Source of the DNA: JAAYAE01 sp963678395
Lineage (GTDB): Bacteria; Bacillota; Negativicutes; Acidaminococcales; Acidaminococcaceae
Reading direction: 5' to 3'
Assembly: GCA_963678395.1 (NCBI GenBank)
Contig: OY782827.1
Coordinates: 992,001-1,056,000 of the forward strand
DNA: 64,000 nucleotides
Below are positions 26,128 through 34,590 of the stretch, in pieces. Each line of letters starts with the position of its first letter. The stretch's first letter is position 1. The notes beneath the pieces were generated by a model that did no database searches, was not told where the DNA came from, and saw only the letters and a program-made list of their open reading frames with translations. The position numbers and the translations under genes were made by a program.

Positions 26128-26128
26128 A

Positions 26129-26869
26129 CTATTTAGAAGAATATTTACGCTGTAATACCTCTGCTACAAAACAAGGCAAAACTAGCATCCGCCTAAAGCG
26201 ACTAGGTTGTTTATAAAAACGAAAAAGCCATTCCAAAGAAGCTTCTTGCATCCACTTAGGCGCTCTTTCCATTTTTCCTGCTAAAACATCAAAGCTTCCG
26301 CCTATACCCATACATAAGTCAACGTTAATGGCATCTAGAAACTTATTTAGCCAAAATTCTTGTTTTGGTGCTCCTAAAGCTGCAAAAAGAATGTTAGCAC
26401 CACTTTTATTGATTTCAGCCACAATCTCCATGGATTCTGCTTCTATAAAATAACCATCATGCGTTCCCACAATTTCCACACCAGGTGCCATAGCTTCACA
26501 TCTTTTTTTTGCAATTTCTGCAACTCCAGGTGCTGAGCCAAAAAAGAATATTTTATAGTTCCTAGCTGCTGAGAGCTTTATTAGTTCTAAAAACAAATCA
26601 AAACCCGCTACTCGCTCAGGCACATTATATCCAAGTGCGCGTCCTGCCCAAACGGTACCGGCTCCATCGGGTAATACAAGTGTAGCTTTTTGCAATAAGT
26701 GCATATATTCAGGATCTTTTTGTCCCAACATTATTATTTCTGCATTAGCTGTTACTACCCATGTTTTTTGCCTAGTTTCTAAACGCATAAGCAGACACTC
26801 TAAAGTCTCCAGCATGGAAAAAGGATTTACAGGCACATTTAATACATTAATAGTTTTCAAGTCATTCAT
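26129..26869 (-). CDS. WecG/TagA/CpsF family glycosyltransferase
   Basis: This 246-residue enzyme belongs to GT26, which transfers N-acetylmannosamine(uronate) or similar sugars to lipid-linked carriers. Visible family features are TANAEIIMLGQKDPEY near 45, LPDGAGTVWAGRALG near 70, the Rossmann motif IFFFGSAPGVAE near 108, and GAPKQEFWLNKF near 185. In Gram-positives TagA starts teichoic acid; in an outer-membrane Firmicute an enterobacterial-type or cell-wall glycan is likelier. ATG at 26869 follows AGAGGA; a longer frame to 26902 would start inside the terminator hairpin of the response regulator. Next to lipid genes but probably a separate transcript. Confidence 0.88.
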   Translation of the reverse strand: MNDLKTINVLNVPVNPFSMLETLECLLMRLETRQKTWVVTANAEIIMLGQKDPEYMHLLQKATLVLPDGAGTVWAGRALGYNVPERVAGFDLFLELIKLSAARNYKIFFFGSAPGVAEIAKKRCEAMAPGVEIVGTHDGYFIEAESMEIVAEINKSGANILFAALGAPKQEFWLNKFLDAINVDLCMGIGGSFDVLAGKMERAPKWMQEASLEWLFRFYKQPSRFRRMLVLPCFVAEVLQRKYSSK

Positions 26870-26885
26870 AGAATCCTCTCGCTCC

Positions 26886-26930
26886 AAAAAAGATACCGGC
26901 AAATAGCTACTATCTGCCGGTATCTTTTTT
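26886..26930. terminator. Bidirectional terminator after the response regulator
   Basis: A 21-bp stem (26886-26906 with 26910-26930) with one mismatch and a 3-base loop, with A6/T6 ends, overlaps the stop codon of the response regulator and stands before the WecG-like gene. Confidence 0.9.
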
Positions 26931-27633
26931 ATTCTACATAAGCATTAATTATATTGGCATTCCTATTTATACACTTGTATTTATAAACCGGCCTACCTAC
27001 ACAACCACGGTTTAGCTCTAAATGCAATACATTCACGGATTTTAAAAATTCTAAATACTTGCGAATTGACACCCTAGAAATACCAACCAAGGAAGAAATC
27101 TCTTCCGTAGTAAAAGTGCCATCAATCTTAATTATTTCCTGCCAAACATTATACAATGTAGTTTTTTCTAAACCTTTAGGGATTTTACCGGTAACATTTT
27201 TATTGCGATTTAACAAAGAACTATCTAGTTCGTCCTGCTTAATAATAGCATCTTTGTTAATTAGTGTAAATCGTTGTTTATAATTATTTAGTGCCGTACT
27301 AAATCTTTCAAACTCAAAAGGTTTAATAATGTAATCGAAAGCTCCTAGGCGTAAAGCAGAAAGAATACGATCCCTATCATTTGCTGCTGAAATCATAATA
27401 ACATCTACATCAAAGCGTTTTGTTCTGATTTCCTTCAAAAGTTCTAGACCGTCTTTGCCCGGCATATAAATATCTAATATAACCAAATCAACCTGTTTTT
27501 CCTCTAGATATTTAATTGCTTCATCACTAGTCCGTACTATATTGGCCAATTTAAAACCTTCTAGCTGGTTTATATAGACGTCATGCAATTTTCCTACCAT
27601 TGGATCCTCTTCAACTACGAGTATCTTAATCAT
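26929..27633 (-). CDS. CitB/DcuR-type response regulator
   Basis: This 234-residue regulator has a receiver domain with phospho-acceptor D54 (VILDIYMPGK), acidic E8/E9/D10 at the N-terminus and the lysine in YIIKPFEF near 104. The C-terminal winged-helix has TTEEISSLVGISRVSIRKYLEFL near 180-200 (given here in two parts: TTEEISSLVGIS, then RVSIRKYLEFL), which is typical of the CitB/DcuR/MalR class controlling di- and tricarboxylate transport or fermentation. It overlaps the sensor gene by four bases. No dicarboxylate transporter lies nearby, so its targets are elsewhere. Confidence 0.93.
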   Translation of the reverse strand: MIKILVVEEDPMVGKLHDVYINQLEGFKLANIVRTSDEAIKYLEEKQVDLVILDIYMPGKDGLELLKEIRTKRFDVDVIMISAANDRDRILSALRLGAFDYIIKPFEFERFSTALNNYKQRFTLINKDAIIKQDELDSSLLNRNKNVTGKIPKGLEKTTLYNVWQEIIKIDGTFTTEEISSLVGISRVSIRKYLEFLKSVNVLHLELNRGCVGRPVYKYKCINRNANIINAYVE

Positions 27634-29252
27634 AATTCTACACCTTCCTTAATTGGTATTTCTACAGTAAACACTGTTCCATTAATTTTATCTGACTCCA
27701 CATCTATTTTACCGTTAATATTAGTTAATCTTTCTTTCACCAAAGACAGTCCAACTCCATGTCCACTACCCTTAGTAGTGTACCCTTTTTCGAATATCTT
27801 TGCAAGCGCGTCCGCGGGAATGGCCGGTCCATTGTTTTCCACGGTAATAATTAATTCATTTGTATAAGTTAATAACGCAAGATTAACGATACGTTCTCCT
27901 TCATAAAATCGCAGAGCTTCAAAAGAATTTTCTAACAAATTACCTAATATAAGAATTATATCATTAATTGATATGATTTTACCAATACTTGCCGGAAAAG
28001 AACTTTCATCTGATAAAGAAAATTCTATCTGCAACTCATTAGCGCGACTCTTCTTTCCAATTAAAAAACCTGATAAAAGCGGGTCTTTAACCTTATTCGT
28101 AATATGTTCTAAATTTATTTTATCATTAACTGAAATTTGTTTTACATATTTTTTTAATTCAATTAAATTATCTGTAGCCAACAATCCGCTGATAACATGC
28201 ATTTTATTCATAAATTCATGCGTTTGCGCTCTAAGAGCATCTGCATAGTTGGTAACGCCGGTTAACTGCTCAGCCATTTCTTTAATAGCAGTCTTTTCAT
28301 TAACACTCACGATTACGCCGGTTAATTGCCCCTCAATATTAATTGGAATTATATCCCCAACCGTTTTAACGCCATGAATATCAAAATCAATATTATTTAA
28401 AGGTTTGCCTGATTTCAAAACTTTTCTAACTTCAGAATCATCTGCTATTATTGCAAAAGGCCGTTCATACCAATGTGTTAAATCGTCCATGCCAGCCTTT
28501 GTTAAGATATTCATGCCACCTATGTTAATTAAATACAAATTACAATTTATGTCGACGGCAAAAACACCTTCTTTTACTGTATCTAGCAACGTATTCCTTT
28601 CTTGGAGCAAATTAGCGATTTCGGCCGGTTCATAGCCAAATAAGGTATTTTTAACCTTTCGAGCTAAAAACAATGCACCCAATATGCCTATTGCTAATGC
28701 TATAATGGAAGAGATAGTTATAAGGTCAACAGCATCTTTACTTACCTTACCAACTACGTTTTCAGGAAACCCAACAATAACATAGCCCACTAGTTTATGC
28801 TTTTCATTAAAAATTTTTTGGATATCTTCTTTTTTGAAAATATTAGCAGGTAAGTCCTTCATCATACCAATCTGTCCTTGAACAGTTCCGAGTGCTTCAA
28901 GTAATGAATCATTTGTAGGATTGTAAACAGCTACTAATTTCCCCTTAGCATCAAAAACAACAATGCTAGCATTGGTCGCATTGCTTATTTTACTAATTAA
29001 CTTGATAATCGCGGTTTCATCAACATTTTTTTTACTTAATGCAGTGACTATTTCTGGTGCATTAGTTATAGTATCCGATATTCTTGTAGCATTCATACCT
29101 AGACGTAAATTAACAATACTACCCATTTGTTTGCGAATTAAAGCGGCGTTAGCTATAAGCGCTACGCCCATAACTATTACGACTAGCAACACGATGGCCT
29201 GATAAAGTTTAATTCCTTTAAATGTATGTTTGCGTACCGATTTATACGACAT
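27630..29252 (-). CDS. CitA/DcuS-type sensor histidine kinase
   Basis: This 540-residue kinase has a membrane segment near 16-38, an extracytoplasmic PAS-like sensing domain (about 40-175) and a second membrane segment near 178-198. A cytoplasmic PAS domain follows (about 215-320), then the H-box AQTHEFMNKMHV with H near 344, and HATPase motifs (ILGNLLENSFEAL, and TTKGSGHGVGLSLV). This layout is that of the CitA/DcuS family, which senses citrate, malate or fumarate outside the cell. It is 17 bases after the RF3 gene, so it may be transcribed with it. The ligand cannot be read from sequence. Confidence 0.93.
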   Translation of the reverse strand: MSYKSVRKHTFKGIKLYQAIVLLVVIVMGVALIANAALIRKQMGSIVNLRLGMNATRISDTITNAPEIVTALSKKNVDETAIIKLISKISNATNASIVVFDAKGKLVAVYNPTNDSLLEALGTVQGQIGMMKDLPANIFKKEDIQKIFNEKHKLVGYVIVGFPENVVGKVSKDAVDLITISSIIALAIGILGALFLARKVKNTLFGYEPAEIANLLQERNTLLDTVKEGVFAVDINCNLYLINIGGMNILTKAGMDDLTHWYERPFAIIADDSEVRKVLKSGKPLNNIDFDIHGVKTVGDIIPINIEGQLTGVIVSVNEKTAIKEMAEQLTGVTNYADALRAQTHEFMNKMHVISGLLATDNLIELKKYVKQISVNDKINLEHITNKVKDPLLSGFLIGKKSRANELQIEFSLSDESSFPASIGKIISINDIILILGNLLENSFEALRFYEGERIVNLALLTYTNELIITVENNGPAIPADALAKIFEKGYTTKGSGHGVGLSLVKERLTNINGKIDVESDKINGTVFTVEIPIKEGVEL

Positions 29253-29269
29253 ATCTTAACACTTCCTCT

Positions 29270-30880
29270 TTAGATAACCGTAGCCTCAGCTGGAACCAAA
29301 ACGAATTTTATGCCGGGATTTCTTTCCAATATCCAACTTAAACTCCACTCGTTATTTACTAAAACAACAGGACGATTATCCGCATCATAAACTAACATGC
29401 CATTATCTAAACCTTTAATATTAGCAATCAATTTTTTATCTTCAGTATAAATCCAGCGTGCCACCGTGTAGCCAAGTTGGTTCATTAATAGCTTAGCACC
29501 ATATTCATTCAGCAAACGATATTCCAAAACCTCTAATTGCAAAACGCCTACGACACCTACAACAAAGCTCTCCATGCCAATATCTTTTTGTTTAAATACT
29601 TGTATAGCGCCTTCTTGTGCTAGTTGGCTAATGCCCTTTTCAAATTGTTTACGTTTCATTGAGTCTTTTGGCTGCACGCGAGCAAAAATTTCCGGTGGGA
29701 AAACAGGAAAATCTTCGAACTGTATTTTCATGTTTTCAGAACAAATGGTATCGCCAATACCAAAAATTCCTGGGTCAAAAACGCCTATAATATCACCTGG
29801 GTATGCTTTTTCAACAATAGTTCGCTCCTGAGCCAAAAACTGTTGAGGCTGAGAAAGCTTCACCGTTTTCTTACCCTGTACATGATATACGCTCATCCCT
29901 TTATCAAAAATACCTGAACATATGCGCATAAAAGAAATTCTATCTCTATGTGCAGGGTTCATATTAGCTTGAATTTTAAATATAAACGCCGAAAAATCCT
30001 CGTTTTCAGGATTTAGCAAATCTCCGTTTTTTAAAATACGCGGTTGAGGTTTAGGGGATATTTCCAAAAATTTTTCTAGGAAACCACGAACGCCAAAATT
30101 AGTCATTGCGCTACCGAAAAACATCGGTGTCAATTCGCCACGATTAACCTTATCCATATCGAACTTATCGCCCGCCATATCTAATAACTCAATGTCATTA
30201 CATAGATTTTTGTAATTTTCTTCACCAATGGAAGCTATTATTACAGGATCTTCTAAGCTGCCGGTTGTAGATTTTAAAACTTTAGAACCATGAGTGCTGT
30301 CGTTTTCAAAGAGTTCAATTTGTTTTTTCAATCTATCATACACACCCAAATAATGACCATCTATACCAATAGGCCAATTAATAGGATAAGCGTGAATTCC
30401 TAATACTTGTTCCAGATCATCCATAAGTTCAATAGGTGTCCTGCCGTAGCGATCAAGTTTATTGACAAAAGTAAAAATTGGGAGCTTACGTTTATGACAA
30501 ACCCAAAACAACTTCTTCGTTTGCGGTTCAACGCCCTTTGCAGCATCAATAAGCATTACTGCACTATCTGCTGCCATCAAAGTTCTATAAGTATCTTCAC
30601 TGAAATCTTGATGTCCAGGAGTATCTAAAATATTGACTCTATAGCCATCATAATCAAATTGTAAAACACTGGAAGTAACAGAAATACCGCGCTGCTTTTC
30701 AATTTCCATCCAATCGGAAACAGCATGCTTATTACTTTTTCTGGATTTTACAGAACCAGCTAAGTGGATAGCCCCTCCATAGAGCAACAATTTTTCCGTT
30801 AAAGTTGTTTTACCCGCATCAGGATGCGAAATAATAGCAAAAGTTCTACGCTTATTAATTTTGTTTAAAAAATCTTGCAT
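29270..30880 (-). CDS. prfC: Peptide chain release factor 3
   Basis: RF3 is a GTPase that recycles RF1/RF2 from the ribosome after termination. It is 536 residues from ATG at 30880 (MQDFLNKINKRRTFA). G1 is SHPDAGKTT near 18, G3 is DTPGHQDFSEDT near 85, and G4 is NKLDR near 141; EF-G-like domains II and III follow. The ATG at 30880 is preceded by AGGGGGC 9 bases away; a longer frame to 30931 has no ribosome site and overlaps the neighbouring gene. Downstream lies the CitAB pair after 17 bases. Confidence 0.95.
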   Translation of the reverse strand: MQDFLNKINKRRTFAIISHPDAGKTTLTEKLLLYGGAIHLAGSVKSRKSNKHAVSDWMEIEKQRGISVTSSVLQFDYDGYRVNILDTPGHQDFSEDTYRTLMAADSAVMLIDAAKGVEPQTKKLFWVCHKRKLPIFTFVNKLDRYGRTPIELMDDLEQVLGIHAYPINWPIGIDGHYLGVYDRLKKQIELFENDSTHGSKVLKSTTGSLEDPVIIASIGEENYKNLCNDIELLDMAGDKFDMDKVNRGELTPMFFGSAMTNFGVRGFLEKFLEISPKPQPRILKNGDLLNPENEDFSAFIFKIQANMNPAHRDRISFMRICSGIFDKGMSVYHVQGKKTVKLSQPQQFLAQERTIVEKAYPGDIIGVFDPGIFGIGDTICSENMKIQFEDFPVFPPEIFARVQPKDSMKRKQFEKGISQLAQEGAIQVFKQKDIGMESFVVGVVGVLQLEVLEYRLLNEYGAKLLMNQLGYTVARWIYTEDKKLIANIKGLDNGMLVYDADNRPVVLVNNEWSLSWILERNPGIKFVLVPAEATVI

Positions 30881-30900
30881 TAAATAAAAGCCCCCTATAT

Positions 30901-31456
30901 TCAATCTTTTTGTGCTTCGTACATTTTCCAAGCAACAATAATTTGTTCTTGTATATATTCCGGCAGTTCTTTTTCGCTCTCTAACTTTCCTTGCATATTG
31001 AAGCGGAAAGCAATATTTTCGTAACGCTCTCCTCCGTAAGTTTCACAAGTAAACGTAGTCCGCATAAACTCATCCGTAAACTGACAATCCTTTAAGACAT
31101 TTTTTTTTGCGTATAAGCTCCCATTCATTATAAATAGAAAAAAGCTTTTTCTGCGCTTCTTTAGGTAAGTTCTCTCCTGTCACAAGCACAATATCTTCCA
31201 ATGCGGTGCAGTCTAAGTCTCTAAGAATTTCGCCATTTTCTAAAGTAATGGTTACATAATACGAATAATCCTTTTCCGTAAAAACAGCGTCTTTAATCTG
31301 CCATTTTTTTTGCCAAGCATCTATGCAATCCTGACACAAAAGCTTGGTGTTTTGCAAACTATTATTATAAGAAAAATCTTCCAAATAGTATAGTTTATGC
31401 GACGGCGCAAAAGCTTTTTTACACTGACTGCAAATAAGGTCAAGACTTCTAATCAC
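30901..31456 (-). pseudogene. Hypothetical zinc-ribbon-like protein, frameshifted in an A9 run
   Basis: Two overlapping ORFs, 31070-31456 and 30901-31128, are parts of one gene. The first begins MIRSLDLICSQCKKAFAPS, with a CxxC near residue 9 and a second in LLCQDCIDAW near 39, a likely zinc ribbon. After codons for R-K-K at a run of nine A (31100-31108 on this strand) the frame shifts. With eight A it would read on as KKNVLKDCQFTDEF to the end, a protein of about 184 residues. I do not recognise the family. The lesion can be a real frameshift, slippage at A9, or a sequencing error. It lies between prfC and a promoter at 31500-31528. Confidence 0.7.
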
Positions 31457-31499
31457 TAAAAATCACCAATTTTTAATTTTACTGTATACACCACTGTTT

Positions 31500-31528
31500 A
31501 GTATATAGGATTTTAACATTTATTACAA
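31500..31528 (-). promoter_or_regulatory. Sigma-A promoter before the zinc-ribbon-like gene and prfC
   Basis: On the - strand TTGTAA (31523-31528) and TATACT (31500-31505) are 17 bases apart, 44 bases before the ATG at 31456. A short inverted repeat (AAATAAGC/GCTTATTT, about 31531-31548) lies just upstream of the -35 box. Confidence 0.7.
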
Positions 31529-31605
31529 GAAAAATAAGCCTGCTTATTTGAACCTTATATGTCAATATTGGGCAATAAAATATTATAACTCTTTATGCCC
31601 ACTAA

Positions 31606-31643
31606 AACAAAAAAGCACCATTAAGCGGCTAAGCTTAACGGTG
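31606..31643 (-). terminator. Terminator after tRNA-Pro
   Basis: An 11-bp stem with one G-U pair (31616-31626 with 31633-31643), a 6-base loop and a T-rich tail on the - strand, 15 bases after the tRNA. Confidence 0.9.
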
Positions 31644-31657
31644 TTTCAAGTTAATTT

Positions 31658-31734
31658 TGGTCGGAGCGACTAGATTTGAACTAGCGACCTCTTCCACCCC
31701 AAGGAAGCGCTCTACCAAGCTGAGCCACGCCCCG
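31658..31734 (-). tRNA. tRNA-Pro (anticodon TGG)
   Basis: A complete 77-base tRNA with the 3' CCA encoded. The acceptor stem CGGGGCG pairs with CGCTCCG with one G-U pair; the D arm is GGCTCAGCTTGGTAGAGC. The anticodon loop is CTTGGGG within TTCCTTGGGGTGGAA, giving TGG, and the T loop is GTTCAAATC. It has its own promoter and terminator. Confidence 0.97.
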
Positions 31735-31746
31735 AACACGAATATC

Positions 31747-31775
31747 ATTGTAACTTTTTTTGTGAGAACTGTCAA
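31747..31775 (-). promoter_or_regulatory. Sigma-A promoter of tRNA-Pro
   Basis: On the - strand TTGACA (31770-31775) and TACAAT (31747-31752) are 17 bases apart, 12 bases before the tRNA 5' end. Confidence 0.88.
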
Positions 31776-31871
31776 TGATTTTAATAAAAAAGACCAGCAA
31801 AAATGATAGCCTTTGTAACTATAATATCCTTGCACCTTCAACATCAATGTTTAAAACATGGAATATTGCAT

Positions 31872-32737
31872 CTAGGCCATGGTAGAGGCCAAGGCCTCTA
31901 CCATGGCCCTACCAATTTCTTCCGTATTACTAGTCATGGGAGCATAAGCCATAAGCGTTGAGCCAGCACCGGAAATAATAGCGTTATAAGCGCCCTTAGC
32001 CTTAGCTATGACAAAAGCTTCCTGCATGCCTGGAATTAGTGCCGTTCTATAAGGTTGGTGTAGTTTATCTTCTAAAGCTGCCGGCAAATAATCATATTCT
32101 CCGCTCATAAGTGCCCCTATTAACAAAGCTGTTCTACTAGCATTAAATACAGCATCACAATGCGGTACTTGTATTGGTATTGCGGCTCTTGCCTTTGATG
32201 TGGCTAGTGGCATAGCAGGTACTACTGCTACCAGCTTAAATTTTTTTACTGGTATGAAAGAAAAAGCATGAGCCAGCTTATCTTCCATGTAACTAATAGT
32301 AAACCCCCCTAAAATTGCCGGGGCAACATTATCAGGATGTCCTTCAATCTCCGTGGCCATACTTACCAACTCATCTTTTGTTAAAGTATTTCCTGTCATG
32401 GCATTAGCAGCAACTAGTCCAGCCACAATTGCAGTAGAACTGCTTCCTAACCCTCTTGAGAGAGGAATCTTGTTGCGCATATGTACTTTAAGACCAATTT
32501 TTTTTCTGTTATTTTATTCCAAACTTTAAAAAAAGAAATAAAAGCTAAGTTACTAGAGTTTGCAGATAAAACCTCCTTACCTTCGCCCTCTATTACCAGT
32601 TCCAAACCGCTTGCAATAACTTCATAAGTAAAGGTATTATATAGGCTGCAAGCCACTCCTAAGCAATCAAATCCAGGTCCACAGTTGGCAGAAGTAGCAG
32701 GAACCTTTACTATAATTGGTTCATCTATTTTTAGCAT
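31872..32737 (-). pseudogene. thrB: Homoserine kinase, frameshifted
   Basis: ThrB phosphorylates homoserine, the step before threonine synthase. The N-terminal part (from 32737, MLKIDEPIIVKVPATSANCG) is in one frame and the rest (MRNKIPLSRGLGSSSTA, the GHMP ATP loop, to the stop at 31872) in another. The break lies in a run of eight A (32498-32505 on the + strand as T). With nine A the sequence would read ITEKKIGLKVHMRNKIPLSR, the expected family sequence, giving about 288 residues, a normal ThrB length. The start follows the hom stop by five bases. As read, the product is truncated at about residue 96. The last codons lie inside a perfect palindrome at 31875-31908. Confidence 0.88.
31875..31908. 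repeat. Perfect 16-bp inverted repeat over the thrB C-terminus
   Basis: GGCCATGGTAGAGGCC (31875-31890), two bases, then its exact complement (31893-31908) cover the last codons of thrB (about MVEALASTMA). There is no T-run after it on either strand, and the two-base gap is too small for a normal loop, so it is not a standard terminator. Confidence 0.85.
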
Positions 32738-32742
32738 AATGT

Positions 32743-34041
32743 CTACTCCAAAGAAGCGTCTTCAACACGAATCACGCTGCAAATTTTTTCCACCACAGGA
32801 AGTCCTGAAAGAGTTGCCAAAGCCATGCGCAAATTATACTCAGAAACATCATAAGTAACTACTACTAGTTCAGAAAACCCTTCAACGGTGCTTTTTTGTA
32901 CTACACTTTTCAAGCTTACATTTTGCGCGCCAAAAGCAGATGCAATGGCAGCCAAAACGCCTGGTTTATCTAGTACCAATAATCTGACAAAACAAGGAGA
33001 AGTGATATTTTCAATAGAACATAAATGTTTGTCTTCATAACAAGTACAGTTTATACGTCCAGTGCAATTGTGCACAATATTTCTGGCTACATCTACAACA
33101 TCACCGCAAACTGCGCTAGCTGTAGGTAAACGGCCAGCACCACGCCCTAAAAACATGGCATCTCCTACAATATCTCCATTAACATAAATTGCGTTATACA
33201 CATCGTTAACCGTAGATAAAGGATGAACTTTAGGCAACATGGTTGGATGAACTCGTACACTAATTCCATTTGCTGCACTATTTTTAGCAATGGCTAATAA
33301 CTTTACTACATAACCCAATTCTTCGGCGTATTCAATGTCACGCAAAGTCAGTTTTTCTATACCTTCTATATAAACATCATCCAAAGTTACGCGGGTATTA
33401 AAAGCTATAGAAGCCAAAATTACTAATTTACGAGCAGCATCTAATCCACCAATATCAGCAGTTGGATCAGATTAAGCATAGCCTAAAGCTTGAGCTTCTT
33501 GCAATACTTCCTTAAAATCAACATGATCAGAAGCCATTTTAGACAACATGTAATTTGTCGTACCATTAATAATTCCCATGATGGAATTAATCCTATTGGC
33601 CGCTAAACAAGATTTTAAAGGTCGTATAATGGGGATGCCACCTGCTACAGCAGCTTCAAACATAAAATCAACGTTATTTTCTTCCGCCAAAGCGAATAAT
33701 TCTTTACCATATTTAGCTAAAATATCCTTATTGGCAGTTATTACATTTTTCTTGGCAGCCAAGGCCCTAGCAATATAATCTTTGGCAGGATCTTCGCGTC
33801 CAATAAGTTCAATAACAATATCAATGTCCGGATCATTTATGATGTCGTCCACATTGTCAGTAACCGCAAGACTTGGGTCTAATTCTTTTGCTTTTTCCGG
33901 ATGCCGTGCCAAAACCTTGACAATCCTTACAGGCACACCTACACGTTTTTCAATTTCAATAGCATTATTTTTTAATACTAATTTAACTCCGCCACCAACA
34001 TTACCGGTGCCTAGCAGACCGATTTTTATTTCTTTATTCAT
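32743..34041 (-). pseudogene. hom: Homoserine dehydrogenase with an internal stop codon
   Basis: Homoserine dehydrogenase reduces aspartate semialdehyde to homoserine for threonine and methionine. The whole gene (432 codons, a usual length) is present in a single frame: NAD site LLGTGNVGGGVKLVL near 10, GGIPIIRPLKS near 140, and a C-terminal ACT domain (RLLVLDKPGVLAAIASAFG near 345). A TAA at 33472-33474 stands where the family has GYAESDPTAD. The reading here is GYA-stop-SDPTADIGGLDAA, so one base change (GAA to TAA) explains it. It cannot come from a homopolymer miscount. As read, only 189 residues would be made, without the catalytic end and ACT domain. thrB follows after five bases and is broken too. 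Confidence 0.9.
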
Positions 34042-34056
34042 ATTCTGCTCCTTGTT

Positions 34057-34509
34057 TTAATCTACTTGTCCTAATACTTCTAATCTTTTTACACCCTCAA
34101 TAAGGCGTAATTTATCCAATAACGCTTCTAAATCAATAGTTAAAGATTTAGTTTCAATGGATATAGTAGTATTAGCTCCGCCCTGTAGTGGAATGCCTTG
34201 ATTAATCGTCATAATACTGCCGGAATCACCTGCGATTGTATTAAGTACACGGGATAAAACACCTGGCTTATGCTCCAAAAGCAAGGATAATGTAATGATT
34301 TTTTCTTTGCTTGCTTCATAAAACGGAAATACGTAGTCCTTGTATTTGTAATAGGCGCTACGACTAAGACCTACTTTTTCTACGGCTTCATTAACCGTTT
34401 TAAGTTCACCACGTTTTAAAATCTCTTTAACAACAATGGTTTTCTTAATAGCTTCCGGTAAAATTTCTTCTCTTACCAAATAAAAATTTGATTGCTTTTC
34501 TTCATTCAT
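34057..34509 (-). CDS. ACT domain protein of the UPF0735/PheB family
   Basis: This 150-residue protein has an N-terminal segment that resembles a helix-turn-helix (TVNEAVEKVGLSRSAYYKYKD, about 38-58; shown split as TVNEAVEKVGL and SRSAYYKYKD) followed by one ACT domain (LLLEHKPGVLSRVLNTIAG near 77, to the end). It is the PheB/UPF0735 family, often placed beside hom or pheA. ACT domains bind amino acids, so a sensor or regulator of the aspartate pathway is a fair guess. It is 15 bases before hom. It is intact, while hom and thrB are not. A TATAAT at about 34560-34570 on the - strand suggests a promoter, but its -35 box is poor. Confidence 0.88.
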   Translation of the reverse strand: MNEEKQSNFYLVREEILPEAIKKTIVVKEILKRGELKTVNEAVEKVGLSRSAYYKYKDYVFPFYEASKEKIITLSLLLEHKPGVLSRVLNTIAGDSGSIMTINQGIPLQGGANTTISIETKSLTIDLEALLDKLRLIEGVKRLEVLGQVD

Positions 34510-34590
34510 ATAAACAGCTCCTTATCCATTCGAAAAACATATTTATCTTTGTGTAGTAGATATTATAGCATATCATTACAAAAAAAGCTA

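Noticed and set aside
26870..26902. Longer start of the WecG-like gene
   Set aside because: It would begin inside the terminator hairpin of the response regulator; ATG at 26869 has a proper site.
31529..31548. Terminator formed by AAATAAGC/GCTTATTT
   Set aside because: The arms are only two bases apart, too close for a stable loop, and the site is upstream of a promoter rather than after a gene.
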